This document shows positions 25,324-35,239 of a DNA stretch of 64,000 bases, piece after piece (positions within the stretch are counted from its first letter, which is position 1; each line of letters starts with the position of its first letter). Source of the stretch: Siphonodentalium dalli. Taxonomy: Eukaryota; Mollusca; Scaphopoda; Gadilida; Siphonodentaliidae. A model generated the notes under the pieces. That model was not told the DNA's origin and did no database searches. It worked only from the letters and a program-made list of their open reading frames with translations. The DNA is taken from assembly GCA_032622095.1 (NCBI GenBank), contig CP136066.1, positions 112,861,319-112,925,318 on the forward strand, written 5' to 3'. A program made the translations under genes and the position numbers.

Positions 25324-25688
25324 TTAATCAGTTCCCAGGTTGTCAATTATTCGGTTCCAGTCACATGAACGAATTTCATTGTTTAAGGACATTAAATTAG
25401 CCTCATCATACATGTAAATAAGACGATTAAAAGATTTGCTTTCTTTCTGTTTGTCTTCGATTTCTATCGAGGCATATACCGGCACATGATAGCGGACTAG
25501 ATCGGAAAAAAAGGGATCCAGGGTACCAGATCCTTTCAGTTCACATAGATCATTTATGAATATTAGATCTATTATGGTTTCAGAGTATTCTGTGAAGTTT
25601 GTGGAGTCGTGAATAACTTGTTTAAGATTACATTCTGCGACTATGGTTTGTACTTTCTTGTTTACAGGGTTGTACTGATTTTCATTAA
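25324..25688 (-). pseudogene. Second LINE: endonuclease C-terminal segment
   Basis: Contains VIHDSTNFTEYSETIIDLIFIND, a block matching the DHxx/IDLIF region of Jockey/CR1-type endonucleases, here with sequence variation. It is followed in the same frame, after one TAA, by the pre-RT region. The N-terminal endonuclease half is missing because of 5' truncation at the insertion site. Confidence 0.75.
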
Positions 25689-25706
25689 AGATATATCTTT
25701 TAGAAA

Positions 25707-26057
25707 TCATGTCATCGGGCGACCGTATATTCGATTACCGTGATAATTGAATAGGAATACATCGAGAGCTGCTCTGTGATTCCGTGGTAAGTTAATCAGT
25801 GTTCCAAGAAACAATAATTTTCTCCGCTGAATTTCGTACTCAATAGGGAGAAGTCCGAGTAGTGATAGGGATAATATTGTATTACTGCGTTTCGGAATGC
25901 GCTGTAAATTCTTAACACACATGCCATAAGCGCGTTCTATCGTGGTATATTGCGTATGTGACAAATCCCACCATGATTCACAGCCATAAAGAGCTTTGGG
26001 AATAATGATATGCTTAAGAATCTTTAGGTTGGTTAAAGAAGAGAACTCGGGTGACAT
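25707..26057 (-). pseudogene. LINE protein segment downstream of the RT core
   Basis: Continuation of the host LINE in another frame: LKHIIIPKALYGCESW is the conserved block after the RT thumb, then LLGLLPIEYEIQRRKLLFLG. It overlaps the end of the RT frame by 25 bases, which shows that roughly a hundred codons between motif C and this block were deleted. It ends at the target site of the nested insertion. Confidence 0.8.
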
Positions 26058-28258
26058 ATGTTGAGGAGTCTACGGAGACCTCCGTCTGTGAATGAGAGAA
26101 TAGTTATGTCATCAGCCGTCGTATGGGACGAACATGAAATAGAGCTAATGTGAACGCCATCACGTGTATCTGACAGGGATTCCACCAATTCATCAATAAA
26201 GACAAGATACAAGAAGGGCGACATTACGACTCCTGGCCTTGTTCCTTGCTCCACTGTGAAGGCTTCCGATGTTATCCCATTACAGAGAACTTGGCTCTGT
26301 ACATCTGAGTACATGTTTGAAATGACTCTGAGTATAGCGCCCGTTACACCTTTTTGAGATAATTTATAGATGAGCCCGTCATGCCAAACGCGATCAAACG
26401 CTTTCTTTGAATCAAGGAACGCTGCATATACTCGAGACCCGTTGCATTCTGCATACGCACAGGCTTCCTGTAGCTCGAATGTGGTTATTGAGCAACCGAC
26501 GCCCCTCTGAAATCCGTTCTGCATAGAGGTTGGAAAGTTCTTGAATATACTGCTACATCGGAGTCTATCGAGGACAATTATCTCGAAAAGTTTGTAAAGG
26601 GCTGGCAGAAGCGTGATTGCGCGATAACTGTCCGTGGCATGTACTGGCTTTGGGTCACCTTTGAATATTGGTACGATAATCCCCCTTTTCATATCGGGAG
26701 GGATGTGGGTATGTTTTAACATTAGCGAGTATAGTGTGCACAATACGTTAAGAAATTCCGGCGGAGAGTTCAGAATATGTTCATTTACAACTCTGTCAAT
26801 ACCAGCTGCCTTATTGGGCTTGAGAAATTTAAGAGCCTCGGTTAATTCTGCCATGGAGACTAGACTCGTCAGACAGGTTTCCTCGCTATCAGGGTGGTTA
26901 CTGTTGAGTAGAATGTTAACCTGTGAGTGAATATACTGTTCAAAGTTCGGATCAGAGTTCGGAGTGCGTTTGTAGAGCGAAATAAAGTAATGTTGCCAAC
27001 CTTGAGCTATATCCAATGGATCTCTGTACATTTTACCATCAAAATTCATTTCCGAACCTGGAGATGCATATGTTGGACACTTAGATTTAATAGCTTTCCA
27101 AAAACTTTTCTGATCATCTTTAGCAAAGATTTCTATTTGTCGCTTTGAATCTGTAAAATATTTCTTAACGGCTATTCGATAAGCCCTACGAAACTGACGT
27201 TTCTTCTCGCGGTACGCTCGAAAAGTGGTGTTAGAAACGTTGTTAGGGCGACCAACATAAAGCCAAGCTTTCCGATATTTTATCATGTCAGAATGTAGTT
27301 CACTCAGTTTGCTGTTCCAATGTGGTTTGCAGTTACGTCGTTTGCGAAGTTGGGGACTGGCTGCATCTGCTGCCGATAACAATACATTAACTAATTGTGA
27401 ATTGAGAACATTTATATCATGTGTTGAGCTAACGAACACTGACAGTGTTGACATGTTCTCACGTATGATACTTTTGTACATTTCGGTGTCAAGCTTCATC
27501 CAGTTCACAAGTTTTCGACGTGAATTAGAGTTATTGTTCGTGGGACATGGGATAGCAATCACAGGTCGGTGGTTTGATGTGTTAATAGCGTCGTCGTCAA
27601 GAATTTCAACGTTATGCATCAAATCACACTTACATTCATGAACAATAATGTGATCAATCAATGATGATGATGAAACAAGAGATGAGTATGGAACAAAAGA
27701 CATATTTGGACCGCTGCATATCGGTAATGTCATTAGCGATAACATATTGTGTTCAGACAGAAAATATCTCAGGAGTAGTGATCTAGAATTTGTTCTAGGT
27801 TCTTTGGGAACTGACTGAGTTTCGGTACTCGTACGATGTAAATGGGCATTAAAGTCACCCATTAGAAATATAGACCCATGAGAGGAGAACTCATGTATGA
27901 GGTCCTTGAGATCTGAAAGGCATTTTGTAAATCCATCGTCTGGATAATTGGAGTTAGGTAGGTACACCTGGGATATGAAAATAAAATTGTTATATCCCAG
28001 GCGAATCCGAATTCCAATTATACGTTCGTTTTCAACGTTTACACTGGCAAAGTTACATGCATATTTCTTGTTGACGAGAATCGCTACGCCATCGCGGCAA
28101 TATGTACCACCTGTTTTTGTCACAACAGTTCTATCACATTTACCGATACTGGTGTAATTGTTATGTATGTCATTCAGCAGATATAATTTCTCTGGGTTGA
28201 GCCAATGCTCTGAAATACCTATGACATCGTATTCAAACTGATTGAGCAAACAATTCAA
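26033..28258 (-). pseudogene. LINE endonuclease-reverse transcriptase ORF (741 codons, 3'-truncated)
   Basis: Long open frame encoding the N-terminal endonuclease (EEP fold) and most of the reverse transcriptase. Catalytic-type motifs are visible: ISEHWL with the active-site Glu (residue 17), GDFNAHL (134-140), SNHRPV (228-233). In the RT: PNKAAGIDRV (481-490), SYRAITLLPALYKLFE (544-559), motif A FLDSKKAFDRVWH (614-626), EQGTRPGVVMSPFLY (670-684), and motif C as TADD (714-717), followed shortly by a stop. The first codon of the open frame is TTG, not ATG, so the true N-terminus lies upstream or is lost by 5' truncation. The protein would nick target DNA and reverse-transcribe the element RNA. 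The remaining RT thumb is missing through deletion, so the copy is dead. Confidence 0.85.
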
Positions 28259-28290
28259 ATATGTGGCACTAGAAGAAAGGCCAGTTTTTG

Positions 28291-28836
28291 TGAAAATGTT
28301 TTCTATTCACATTTTTGCCCTTGTTTTAAGTTGTTTTCAAATATATTCATTAATAATTGTGTTCTAAGGCAGGTTATGGCCTTTACAGACACTTAGAAAC
28401 AGGGTAGGTGTAAGATATAAGTAATACAGGGGAGATCTTCCAAAAACATACTTATACCGGGCGGGGTGGGTGCATCTCAGAGGCCTGAAAAAAATGGTTT
28501 GTGCAAATATTTTTCAACCCACATTATGGACATTGTTTTAAGTTGTTTTCACTAATATATGTGTTCTAACATAGATTATGACCTTAACCAACACTTAAGA
28601 ACATATGTAGGTATAAGATAAAGCACTCTCTGGTGCCAAATAAAAGTGATGACTGAATAGGAGTGCTGGTTTGCATTTCACCTCAAATTAATATTGAATA
28701 GTGCCTGATACAGTCTGGGTGAACGTCGACTCTATATTTGAAATATAGAGTCTGGAGCTAATGTCGCCAAAACCATTTCTATTCAGCGAAGAGCTTCCCC
28801 AAAATGACGTCACTGATTAAAAAAAAAAAACATCGA
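28291..28836. repeat. Direct repeat of about 200-bp period upstream of the LINE
   Basis: A block (TTGTTTTAAGTTGTTTTCA, then ATATATTCA/ATATATGTGTTCTAA and ACTTAGAAACA/ACTTAAGAACA) occurs at about 28319-28410 and again at 28532-28620. A 25-bp palindrome, starting GACTCTATATTTG, lies at 28729-28753. Confidence 0.6.
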
Positions 28837-28848
28837 TGATTGACAGGT

Positions 28849-29157
28849 GTCCCCACGTGTTATTTGTTGTGCTTCGCAATAACAAGGCCTGTGTCGCGAC
28901 ATAAACTTACAGAAGATAATATTTGTCGTGTGTGCGACTATTCTTTTTCGGGAGATGAACTCGCTGCATCAACGGGAAAGCTGCATCCGAGAGCAAAAAA
29001 TAAGGTCGTCATCAATAATGATGCTTTAGAACTATTTAAAAGCATAAAATTAAGTCATTTCCTCGGTGTTTAACTTTCAGATGACTTTTTTACGACAAAT
29101 AATTTGATTTGCAAACCATGTTACAATAAAGTAAATCAAATACACGGACATGAGTGA
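28849..29157 (+). pseudogene. Cys-rich domain fragment, interrupted by one stop
   Basis: A frame reads NICRVCDYSFSG, then about 40 residues including GKLHPRAKNKVVINNDALEL, then HFLGV, a TAA, and continues LSDDFFTTNNLICKPCYNKVNQIHGHE. Two CxxC pairs (CRVC and CKPC) about 60 residues apart suggest a treble-clef or PHD/ZAD-like zinc-binding domain. The fragment is bounded on the left by TTGACAG (acceptor-like) and on the right by GA|GTGAGT (donor-like), so it may be a former exon. I cannot name the family. It could be a transposon-encoded zinc finger or part of a dead host gene. Confidence 0.4.
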
Positions 29158-30360
29158 GTTCTATTTATATTTATGGGAGGCCAAGTTGGTACCATACGCA
29201 TGCCTATCTATCAGGTCCAGCACATCCTTCAAATTAATCGGAATCGTACCGAATATATAATTTCGAAGCCATTTTTTCTGTCTCTGTTGTATTTGCAAGC
29301 GCCGCTCTGTTACTATATTTAGAGGTGACATTATGGGAGTCTCCGCCCACTAACACTTGTTTATTAACCCATACGGTTTCATTGGACGGAAAATAATTTA
29401 CGCAATCAATCAGATTACGGAATCCCGAGGACTTGGAAATGAGATAGCGATGTTATCCGTCAGACCTAATATTCAATGTTGTAATGAATATTTAGGTATG
29501 AGTTTACTCAGACTGTGCCTGATAGTGCTGGCATTTTCACTCTGACATGTATAATGACCAAATAATACTAGTGATACAGATACCTCAATTAAAAAAATAA
29601 ACATGCCAGCCTGTTTATGTGGCTCCGAAGAGTGATACTTATATAATATATAACTGTCATTGCAGGTATGGCTATAAGGTGTTCTAATATGATGGTTGGT
29701 GGCACCTTTTGGGAACAACAGTGAAGAAGTCATTAATTAGTAACTGGACTATTTATGTAAAAATTAAACACAATGTTGGCTTATTGGCACTATAAATATT
29801 ACCTCACAATATCTGTGCATCATAACCGTTGATAGTTTTTCAATTATTTGAACACTTGGAATCTGCCAGAAACGGACCAATTTAAAACTTACCTTTGATT
29901 CTGTTTGATTTGGTCTTGAATATATTAAAAATGATTTTTTTCTTATTTTAGGGGGTGGGTCCAAAAAAATCAGGCGGACAAAAATATTTTTTTTGCACAA
30001 AAAGGGTGAGTGGGTAGCAAAAGGGCTGTAATTTTTTTTTTGGGCCCTGTATGTGTAAATTTTCTCACGACCCCCTATGTTGTTCCAAATATATCTGCCT
30101 ACAAATTCTGAAAAAAATCTTATCAGTGGTATTTTCCCTATAGTTTGCCCTGATGTTCCTGTTATATTAGTAGTTTCCGAGAATTACTAATACCCCATCC
30201 CGCGAGAATGTAAAACGTGATATCGATGTATCAACTGGTGCAGATTGCAATCCACTACACCGAGGGGCCTTTAATGGCAATGACGTGTCAGGTGAGCTTG
30301 CAAACAGTTAATATATTTTTGTATTTATTCCATAACATGGTGCATGCGATTGACAGTGCT
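29158..30360. other. Stretch without recognised genes
   Basis: AT-rich DNA with short open frames and no recognisable domain. Confidence 0.4.
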
Positions 30361-30365
30361 GTCCC

Positions 30366-30463
30366 ACAAGCGCCTGTGGAAAATTACTAAAATACCAATA
30401 TAGACTATACTACTGGTATAGTCTATATTGGTATTTTAGTATTTTTCCCCAGGGCCTTTGTCG
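30366..30463. mobile_element. Palindromic MITE (hairpin)
   Basis: Nearly perfect inverted repeat: ACTAAAATACCAATATAG and its reverse complement surround a loop near 30411-30417. The outer ends CAAGCGCC and GGCCTTTG are imperfect inverses. The hAT-like end sequence is suggestive, but I found no target duplication. Confidence 0.65.
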
Positions 30464-30599
30464 ATTTTTATGAAAAGGTGATAAAATAAAAAAAATTCAG
30501 CATCAAGCAATGCTTATTTAATTATCGACCAGGCGGATGTTTAACACACGAGAAGGGACAAAGTGCGTGCAGGTTGGAATGGAACAGCAGTATTTTCTG

Positions 30600-32430
30600 A
30601 TATTTCTCGAGATGGGGTGAGCCTATATCACAAACATGTTATTCATATTAAGCAACATATCATCGCGCAAATACGTACATCGACCTATAATGTTAAATAG
30701 ATCCATAATGTGATTATTTGATTATGAAATAAGCAGGTAGTGGACTCATTCATATACGTTATTCCGTGTTATGACACGGGTCACAATGAAAACACACGTT
30801 AAAGAGCGTAAACCTGGCAAGTCGTGAGTTTGCTTATTTGTGTCATTGTCCACACACAATGAACCTATAATGAAGTCATTATGAGTCGATAATGTTATTA
30901 AAATGCTCTCATTTTCAGTTCATTATCGACTCGAAATGGGGCGATTCTAAGCAGATTATCGACCTAAATATATATATTATAAGCAGATAATGTGGGCGTT
31001 TTTGGGAGAACAAGCTGTATTGATAGTTATGTAGGAATTAAAGTGAATTAGCTGAACGAAAAACAAAAATTGTAAATACTGTAGTATTGGGTGATGTATG
31101 AAGTGGAAAGAGGAGTGTATAGGTAGAACATTGTTGGAGTTCAGATGTACTCGAACGTCTACACTTAACGGATTAAGTAAACCCCATGTCGATCGACTGT
31201 ATTGAACGACGTCAAAATACTCTCGGCTTAGCTTGGCTTAGTGATATACAATGCGTATACACAAACTCTGTTTGGCTGGATTCTTAGCTTCTATACGACG
31301 AAATAATTAGACTCGGTTCGCAAAAAGTTTGTTAATCGCAATCTACTTCTGTATATACCTCTCTGAAGTTATCTGCGTTTCTTTTGGGGGGGGGATTCAA
31401 GGGGTCCACGGAGTATTTTCTATTGCGATATCGCAAATGTTGCACGTATCACCTGGGGACTCGAAAATGGAGTTTCTCTCAGAAACGTAAACCTATCACA
31501 AGTCAGAAAATTGTGGTCAGTGTCCTCCAATTTTCCACATGAACAATACCGGTGTTCGGCGATGAAATTTGACTATTTATGGGCTGCAAAATATTCTTGT
31601 GAAAATAAGTTCATATTGTACCTAAATAACCATATAGGTTTATATTGGACTTATTTGATTATGAAATAAGCCCATTGTGAATTTATGCATGTTATTGTCG
31701 CACGACATTCCGTCGGTGGACTATAGTAATGAACCTCGTCAGTCCGTTCGGAACTTTGTCCGAGCCTGTATTCCGTCATTATTTTTTTTAACTTGGCATA
31801 TATATACCAACCATGGGGAAACTGCGCACCTGCGATTTTGAGTTCAGTCGGAATCATTTTGGCGGAGTTATTGCCATTTTTTGACATAGAATCGTACATT
31901 CTGGGACGCATCTTTAGTCTGAGCCTGTATTCCGTCATTTTCCAGTCATTTTTTATTTTTAAAATTGGTAGAGATGTCAACCAGCATGGGAACCTGCGAT
32001 TTGGCGGAATTACAGTCATCGTTCGATATAGAATTGTTTTATGTTTTTTATTTTAGAGTTATTGATCCTTTCTCGACACATTGAAGATGTGCAACATATT
32101 TAGTGAATATGCACTTGTATCATATTGTTGTAATCAATTGCTCCCAACATTTTGTAGCATATGGATCTCAAGCCCACAAATCCTTCAAACCTGCCACCTT
32201 CGTCGGGGGAAATTTTGGTAAGCGACCTTTTATTCCAAAAAATTCTCGTGCAAATATGTTCACATTGGACATGAATATTCACATAGACTCTTATTGAACT
32301 TAATTGATTCTGAATAAGCCCATAGTTGACTTATACCCGGTATTCCGTTGCATGTCGCGGGCCACAATGAAAACGCATTATACAGAGCGTAAATCTGGTA
32401 AGTCTTTAATTGATTTAATCTTGTTATTTT
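30600..32430. repeat. Region of decayed dispersed repeats
   Basis: Several partial copies of one repeat: TTATTCCGTGTTATGACACGG ... CACAATGAAAACACAC (about 30763-30800) resembles the block at 32339-32400. TTGATTATGAAATAAGC recurs near 30718 and 31655, with a variant near 32303. At 31740-32050 two units of a repeat (GAGCCTGTATTCCGTCATT, then GGGAACCTGCGATTTG) belong to the family found again at 42.2-43.2 kb. Confidence 0.6.
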
Positions 32431-32634
32431 CCAGCCTGTTCTCGTAAAAATAAGCACAATACGAGCTTATCTCATATTTAAATAGTCACACATTAATTAC
32501 GCTGTTAAAATAAACATAATTTAGGCCCATATAGAGCGTATTTGAGTTTTCTAATAATGTCAATATGAGCTTATTTCGCGCAATTGTAAAACAAGCCTGT
32601 ACTGTGCTTATTTTCACGAGAACATGCAGGCTGG
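32431..32634. mobile_element. MITE with CCAGCCTG...TTCTCGT inverted ends
   Basis: Left end CCAGCCTGTTCTCGTAAAAA (32431) and right end CACGAGAACATGCAGGCTGG (to 32634) are inverted repeats; the right copy has a 3-bp insertion. Both continue inward with ATAAGCACA. The interior is AT-rich and non-coding. Confidence 0.65.
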
Positions 32635-32969
32635 GTATTCCGTTGAATGGCACGCGCACTCACTTTTGTTAGATATGTCCTAGTATATGCATGTGTTACC
32701 TGGTTATTCCGTTGAATGCATGGCACGCGCACTGAAAACACATTAAATGATAAATATGCTTGTATATTGCTCAAATAGTGCCATATTTGACTTAAATTAT
32801 ATTTCGTTTTGAATTGTGTTCATATTAAAACTATTTCGTCCTCCATTTATGTGCATATTGAGCTTATGATCCAGGAGAAGTTGAACAGGCTGATGTATAA
32901 TAGTTCAAATCACTACAGTTCAGTCTCAACATGGCATATATGTATGGCAAGCCGTTTTCACATTTTGGA

Positions 32970-33270
32970 TTGATTTGGACTTAAGTCAAATTATTTGGAC
33001 TTAATGACTTAAGTCTAAATAATTGGACTTAAGTCCAATTAATTGGATTTAAGTCCAAATAATTGGACTTAAGTCCAAATCATTTGGACTTAAGTCCAAA
33101 TCATTTGGACTTAAGTCCAAATGAATTGGACTTAAGTCCAATTAGCGAATTGATTTGGACTTAAGTCCAAATGAATTGGACTTAAGTCCAATTATTTAGA
33201 CTTAAGTCCAATTAGTGAATTGATTTGGACTTAAGTCCAATTGATTTGGACTTAAGTCCAATTCATCTGG
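32970..33270. repeat. Array of GGACTTAAGTCC palindromes (left block)
   Basis: About nine perfect copies and several one-base variants of GGACTTAAGTCC in 300 bp. The flanking AT-rich linkers alternate between TTTGG...CCAAA and ATTGG...CCAAT forms. Each copy is its own reverse complement, so the array has no strand. Confidence 0.9.
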
Positions 33271-33949
33271 TTTGAAACGATAGTCCCCTTCTTTGTAATG
33301 GTATATTCCTGCAAGTTTTGATTGACAGTCAAACTCCGTACGTCCCCTTTGCCACGTGGCTTGTTTTCGGCATGCCGAGATTGAAAATGTTTCGAATCCG
33401 AATTGGCATCTTAATAAATGCTAACTGCATGCATGAATGAAGTAAAATTAATTCACGACTTGATTTAATTGTTATTTGACAGCATGTAGTGTAGGTACAC
33501 GTAGTTTCGTTTATTGCATTTACTAAGTGTCTTATTTTTTAATTTGCTCGGTATTCAAACTCAATGTAATAAGGGTGTACTCGAAAGTCGAATTATGCCA
33601 AAACAATAGATTAGAGTGACTCCCCTTCTATTGTTATTGTAATGACTGCGTGAAGCACTACCTCAGTTAACTTTGTCAATCTTTTCTACAGCGACTTCTT
33701 TGCATCAATTAGCTTGGTCAGAAGGAAATTGCAAAAATAATTTACATTATATATTGCTCAGACTCAGTGTTAACATACGCTTTAGCCCACATCGAGCTGA
33801 TTCATTATATATGTCGAGAAAGGTAACGATTAACAAGATCAACAAGAATTACATGTAGACCCACATGTAAATGGCCATTTTCCCACAACTCCGCCCTATG
33901 AGCAAAACCAGACCTGCTTAATATCTCACGGGGGTGTTTCTTATACAGA

Positions 33950-34205
33950 TGAATTGGACTTAAGTCCAAATAAATTGTACTTAAGTCCAAATACCACATA
34001 ATTGTGAATTCGGCGAGGAATTGGATTTAAGGCCAAATAGATGAAAATATCGGTATTTGGACTTAAGTGTAATTCATTTGGACTTAAGTACAATTCCTCG
34101 CAGAATTCACAATTATGTGGTATTTGGACTTAAGTCCAATTCGCTATTTGGACTTAAGTCCAATTATTTGGACTTAAGTCCAAATAATTGGACTTAAGTC
34201 CAAAT
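33950..34205. repeat. Array of GGACTTAAGTCC palindromes (right block)
   Basis: About five perfect copies plus variants (GTACTTAAGTCC, GGACTTAAGTGT, GGACTTAAGTAC). The perfect copies concentrate at the outer right end. Confidence 0.88.
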
Positions 34206-34698
34206 CAATCGAAAATGTCATATATATGCCATATATATGCACTATCTGACTTTCCTTAGCCTGTTCTCGATACAAATTTCATCTCACTTTTGTTAGATCT
34301 GTCCTAGTATATGCATGTGTTACCTGCATGGGACGTTTGCCATCCCAGGTAACACATGTATGGTGCCGGTAGTATGCTGTGTCACGCGTGTGCCAGTTAT
34401 CGTTTGCTATCGTTTCTCAGTACTATGTAGACATTGACTTTTTACATTTTCATTCACCACGCTATTGGTCCTGGAAGACCCCTTGTGAAAGGAATACCAT
34501 TTGTGTTTATTGTTATTGTCATGGATACACGCAAACAGTATCCACATTGACCGCATCTGATCTGTACAGGTACAAGCATGGATGTGTCTTAGCTTCGAAT
34601 AAATTAAAGCCACGTGGTTTGATGCCTGAAATTAGGCCAGCTGTTGCACCGCGGTTGGGTTCGGATGATCTAAATAGGCCCCAACATGTGTTAATAAT

Positions 34699-34953
34699 TT
34701 AACCCCTTCACGACGGTGCTGTATTAAAGGTGATGTGCGAATGCATTCTCTTATATATGCAGTCTCCCAGAGGGAGCCTCGCATATATAAGATAATTCAC
34801 AGACTTACAAGGTCAAGGTAAATATTGTTAGGCCAATGTAATTACTTATATATGCGAGGCTCCCTATATACGGGAGACTCGAATACATACGATAGTGCAT
34901 TGGCGCAGGGTTTTTCGGAAAATTTCAGGAAGCTCCAGTCATGAAAGGGTTAA
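34699..34953. mobile_element. TTAA-flanked MITE (255 bp)
   Basis: Left end TTAACCCCTTCACGAC and right end CCAGTCATGAAAGGGTTAA are inverted repeats bounded by TTAA. Inside, GCATATATAAGATAATTCAC, ACAAGGTCAAGGTAAATATT and GTTAGGCCAATG match the copy at 53.45-53.72 kb. A piggyBac-like origin is suggested by the TTAA and the CCC start. Confidence 0.8.
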
Positions 34954-35036
34954 TATGGACTGCACATGCAACATATTCCAAGGCATATAATCTAGAAACA
35001 ATCGTGTCCCGACTTTTCGTCTGCATTGGACAATAA

Positions 35037-35216
35037 AGAGTATCTCTTGTTAGCATATTCCTGATGTGGTAAATTTTAAGAGTATCTCTTGTTAGCATAT
35101 TCCTGATGTGGTAAATATAAAGAGTATCTCTTGTTAGCATATTCCTGATGTGGTAAATATAAAGAGCATCTCTTGTTAGCATATTCCTGATGTGGTAAAT
35201 ATAAAGAGCATTTGTC
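35037..35216. repeat. 42-bp minisatellite, about four units
   Basis: Units of the type AGAGTATCTCTTGTTAGCAT...GATGTGGTAAATATAA repeat with a 42-bp period and few changes. Because 42 is divisible by three, the minus strand stays open (repeating LYIYHIRNMLT), but this looks like a repeat artefact and not a protein. Confidence 0.9.
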
Positions 35217-35239
35217 TCTCTTCTTTGTGAATACATGTC

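Larger units (their letters stand above)
22610..25688 (-). mobile_element. Second LINE, inserted into the host LINE and itself interrupted
   Basis: It is flanked by the 13-bp target duplication AGATATATCTTTT (25689-25701 and 22597-22609). Read on minus it is 5'-truncated. It starts within the endonuclease (NENQYNPVNKKVQTIVAEC), passes an in-frame TAA (LGTD, stop, IWSTFTSYVNN) and enters the RT (PEWMTPIVKYLIRQRKR, ADKASGPDQISPRILK, NYRPISLLGVFGKVFEK, RQSGFVPSDSTSYQLCDIYHH). There a third LINE interrupts it. It resumes at 23039 with LAKSLYDECDARLL, motif A FFDISKAFDKVWHDGLL, AGVPQGYLLGPILF and motif C RLFADDTSL. It then ends early in a 3' UTR (CATGGAATAAATACTG, about 22640-22620). The thumb and C-terminus are therefore deleted. 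Confidence 0.8.
21816..28290 (-). mobile_element. Host LINE (EN + RT), disrupted by nested insertions
   Basis: Large non-LTR retrotransposon on the minus strand. Segments in order: endonuclease and RT (28258-26033), an RT-downstream segment (26057-25707), a 3.1-kb foreign insertion (about 25688-22610), a C-terminal segment with a Cys/His cluster (22612-22020), and a 3' UTR to about 21816. The UTR ends with the stem-loop CTCCATATTTGGAG, GAATAAACATAT and a CT tail. The target site AGATATATCTTTT is present on both sides of the insertion. Joining the two sides restores one reading frame: RPMT, a stop, then FLKDISDTLHKFNL. There is also an internal deletion after the RT catalytic motif, where the frame changes at 26033-26057. 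This copy cannot make an intact protein. The 5' end is truncated near 28290. Confidence 0.85.
32930..34245. mobile_element. Foldback-like element built on the GGACTTAAGTCC palindrome
   Basis: The outer ends match in inverted orientation: CATGGCATATATGTATGGC...GATTGATTTGGACTTAAG on the left and its imperfect reverse complement, ending GCCATATATATGC, on the right. Inside each end is a cluster of the 12-bp palindrome GGACTTAAGTCC, about nine perfect copies at 32970-33270 and about five at 33950-34205. Spacers are mostly 6-14 bases and flanks are TTT/AAA or AAT/ATT. A nested inverted repeat also occurs in the right block (CCACATAATTGTGAATTC, 33983-34000, against its complement near 34105). The middle 650 bp is ordinary AT-rich DNA with no transposase. 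Near-copies of a 44-bp sequence flank it at a distance (32659-32702 and 34283-34326). Confidence 0.75.

Noticed and set aside
32970-34205. CRISPR-like array (short repeats with spacers)
   Set aside because: The repeated core is only 12 bp and self-complementary, spacers are very short AT linkers, and the genome is eukaryotic.
34379-34702. 107-codon open frame with several Cys residues
   Set aside because: No recognisable domain, no splice support, and its end runs into the TTAA MITE.
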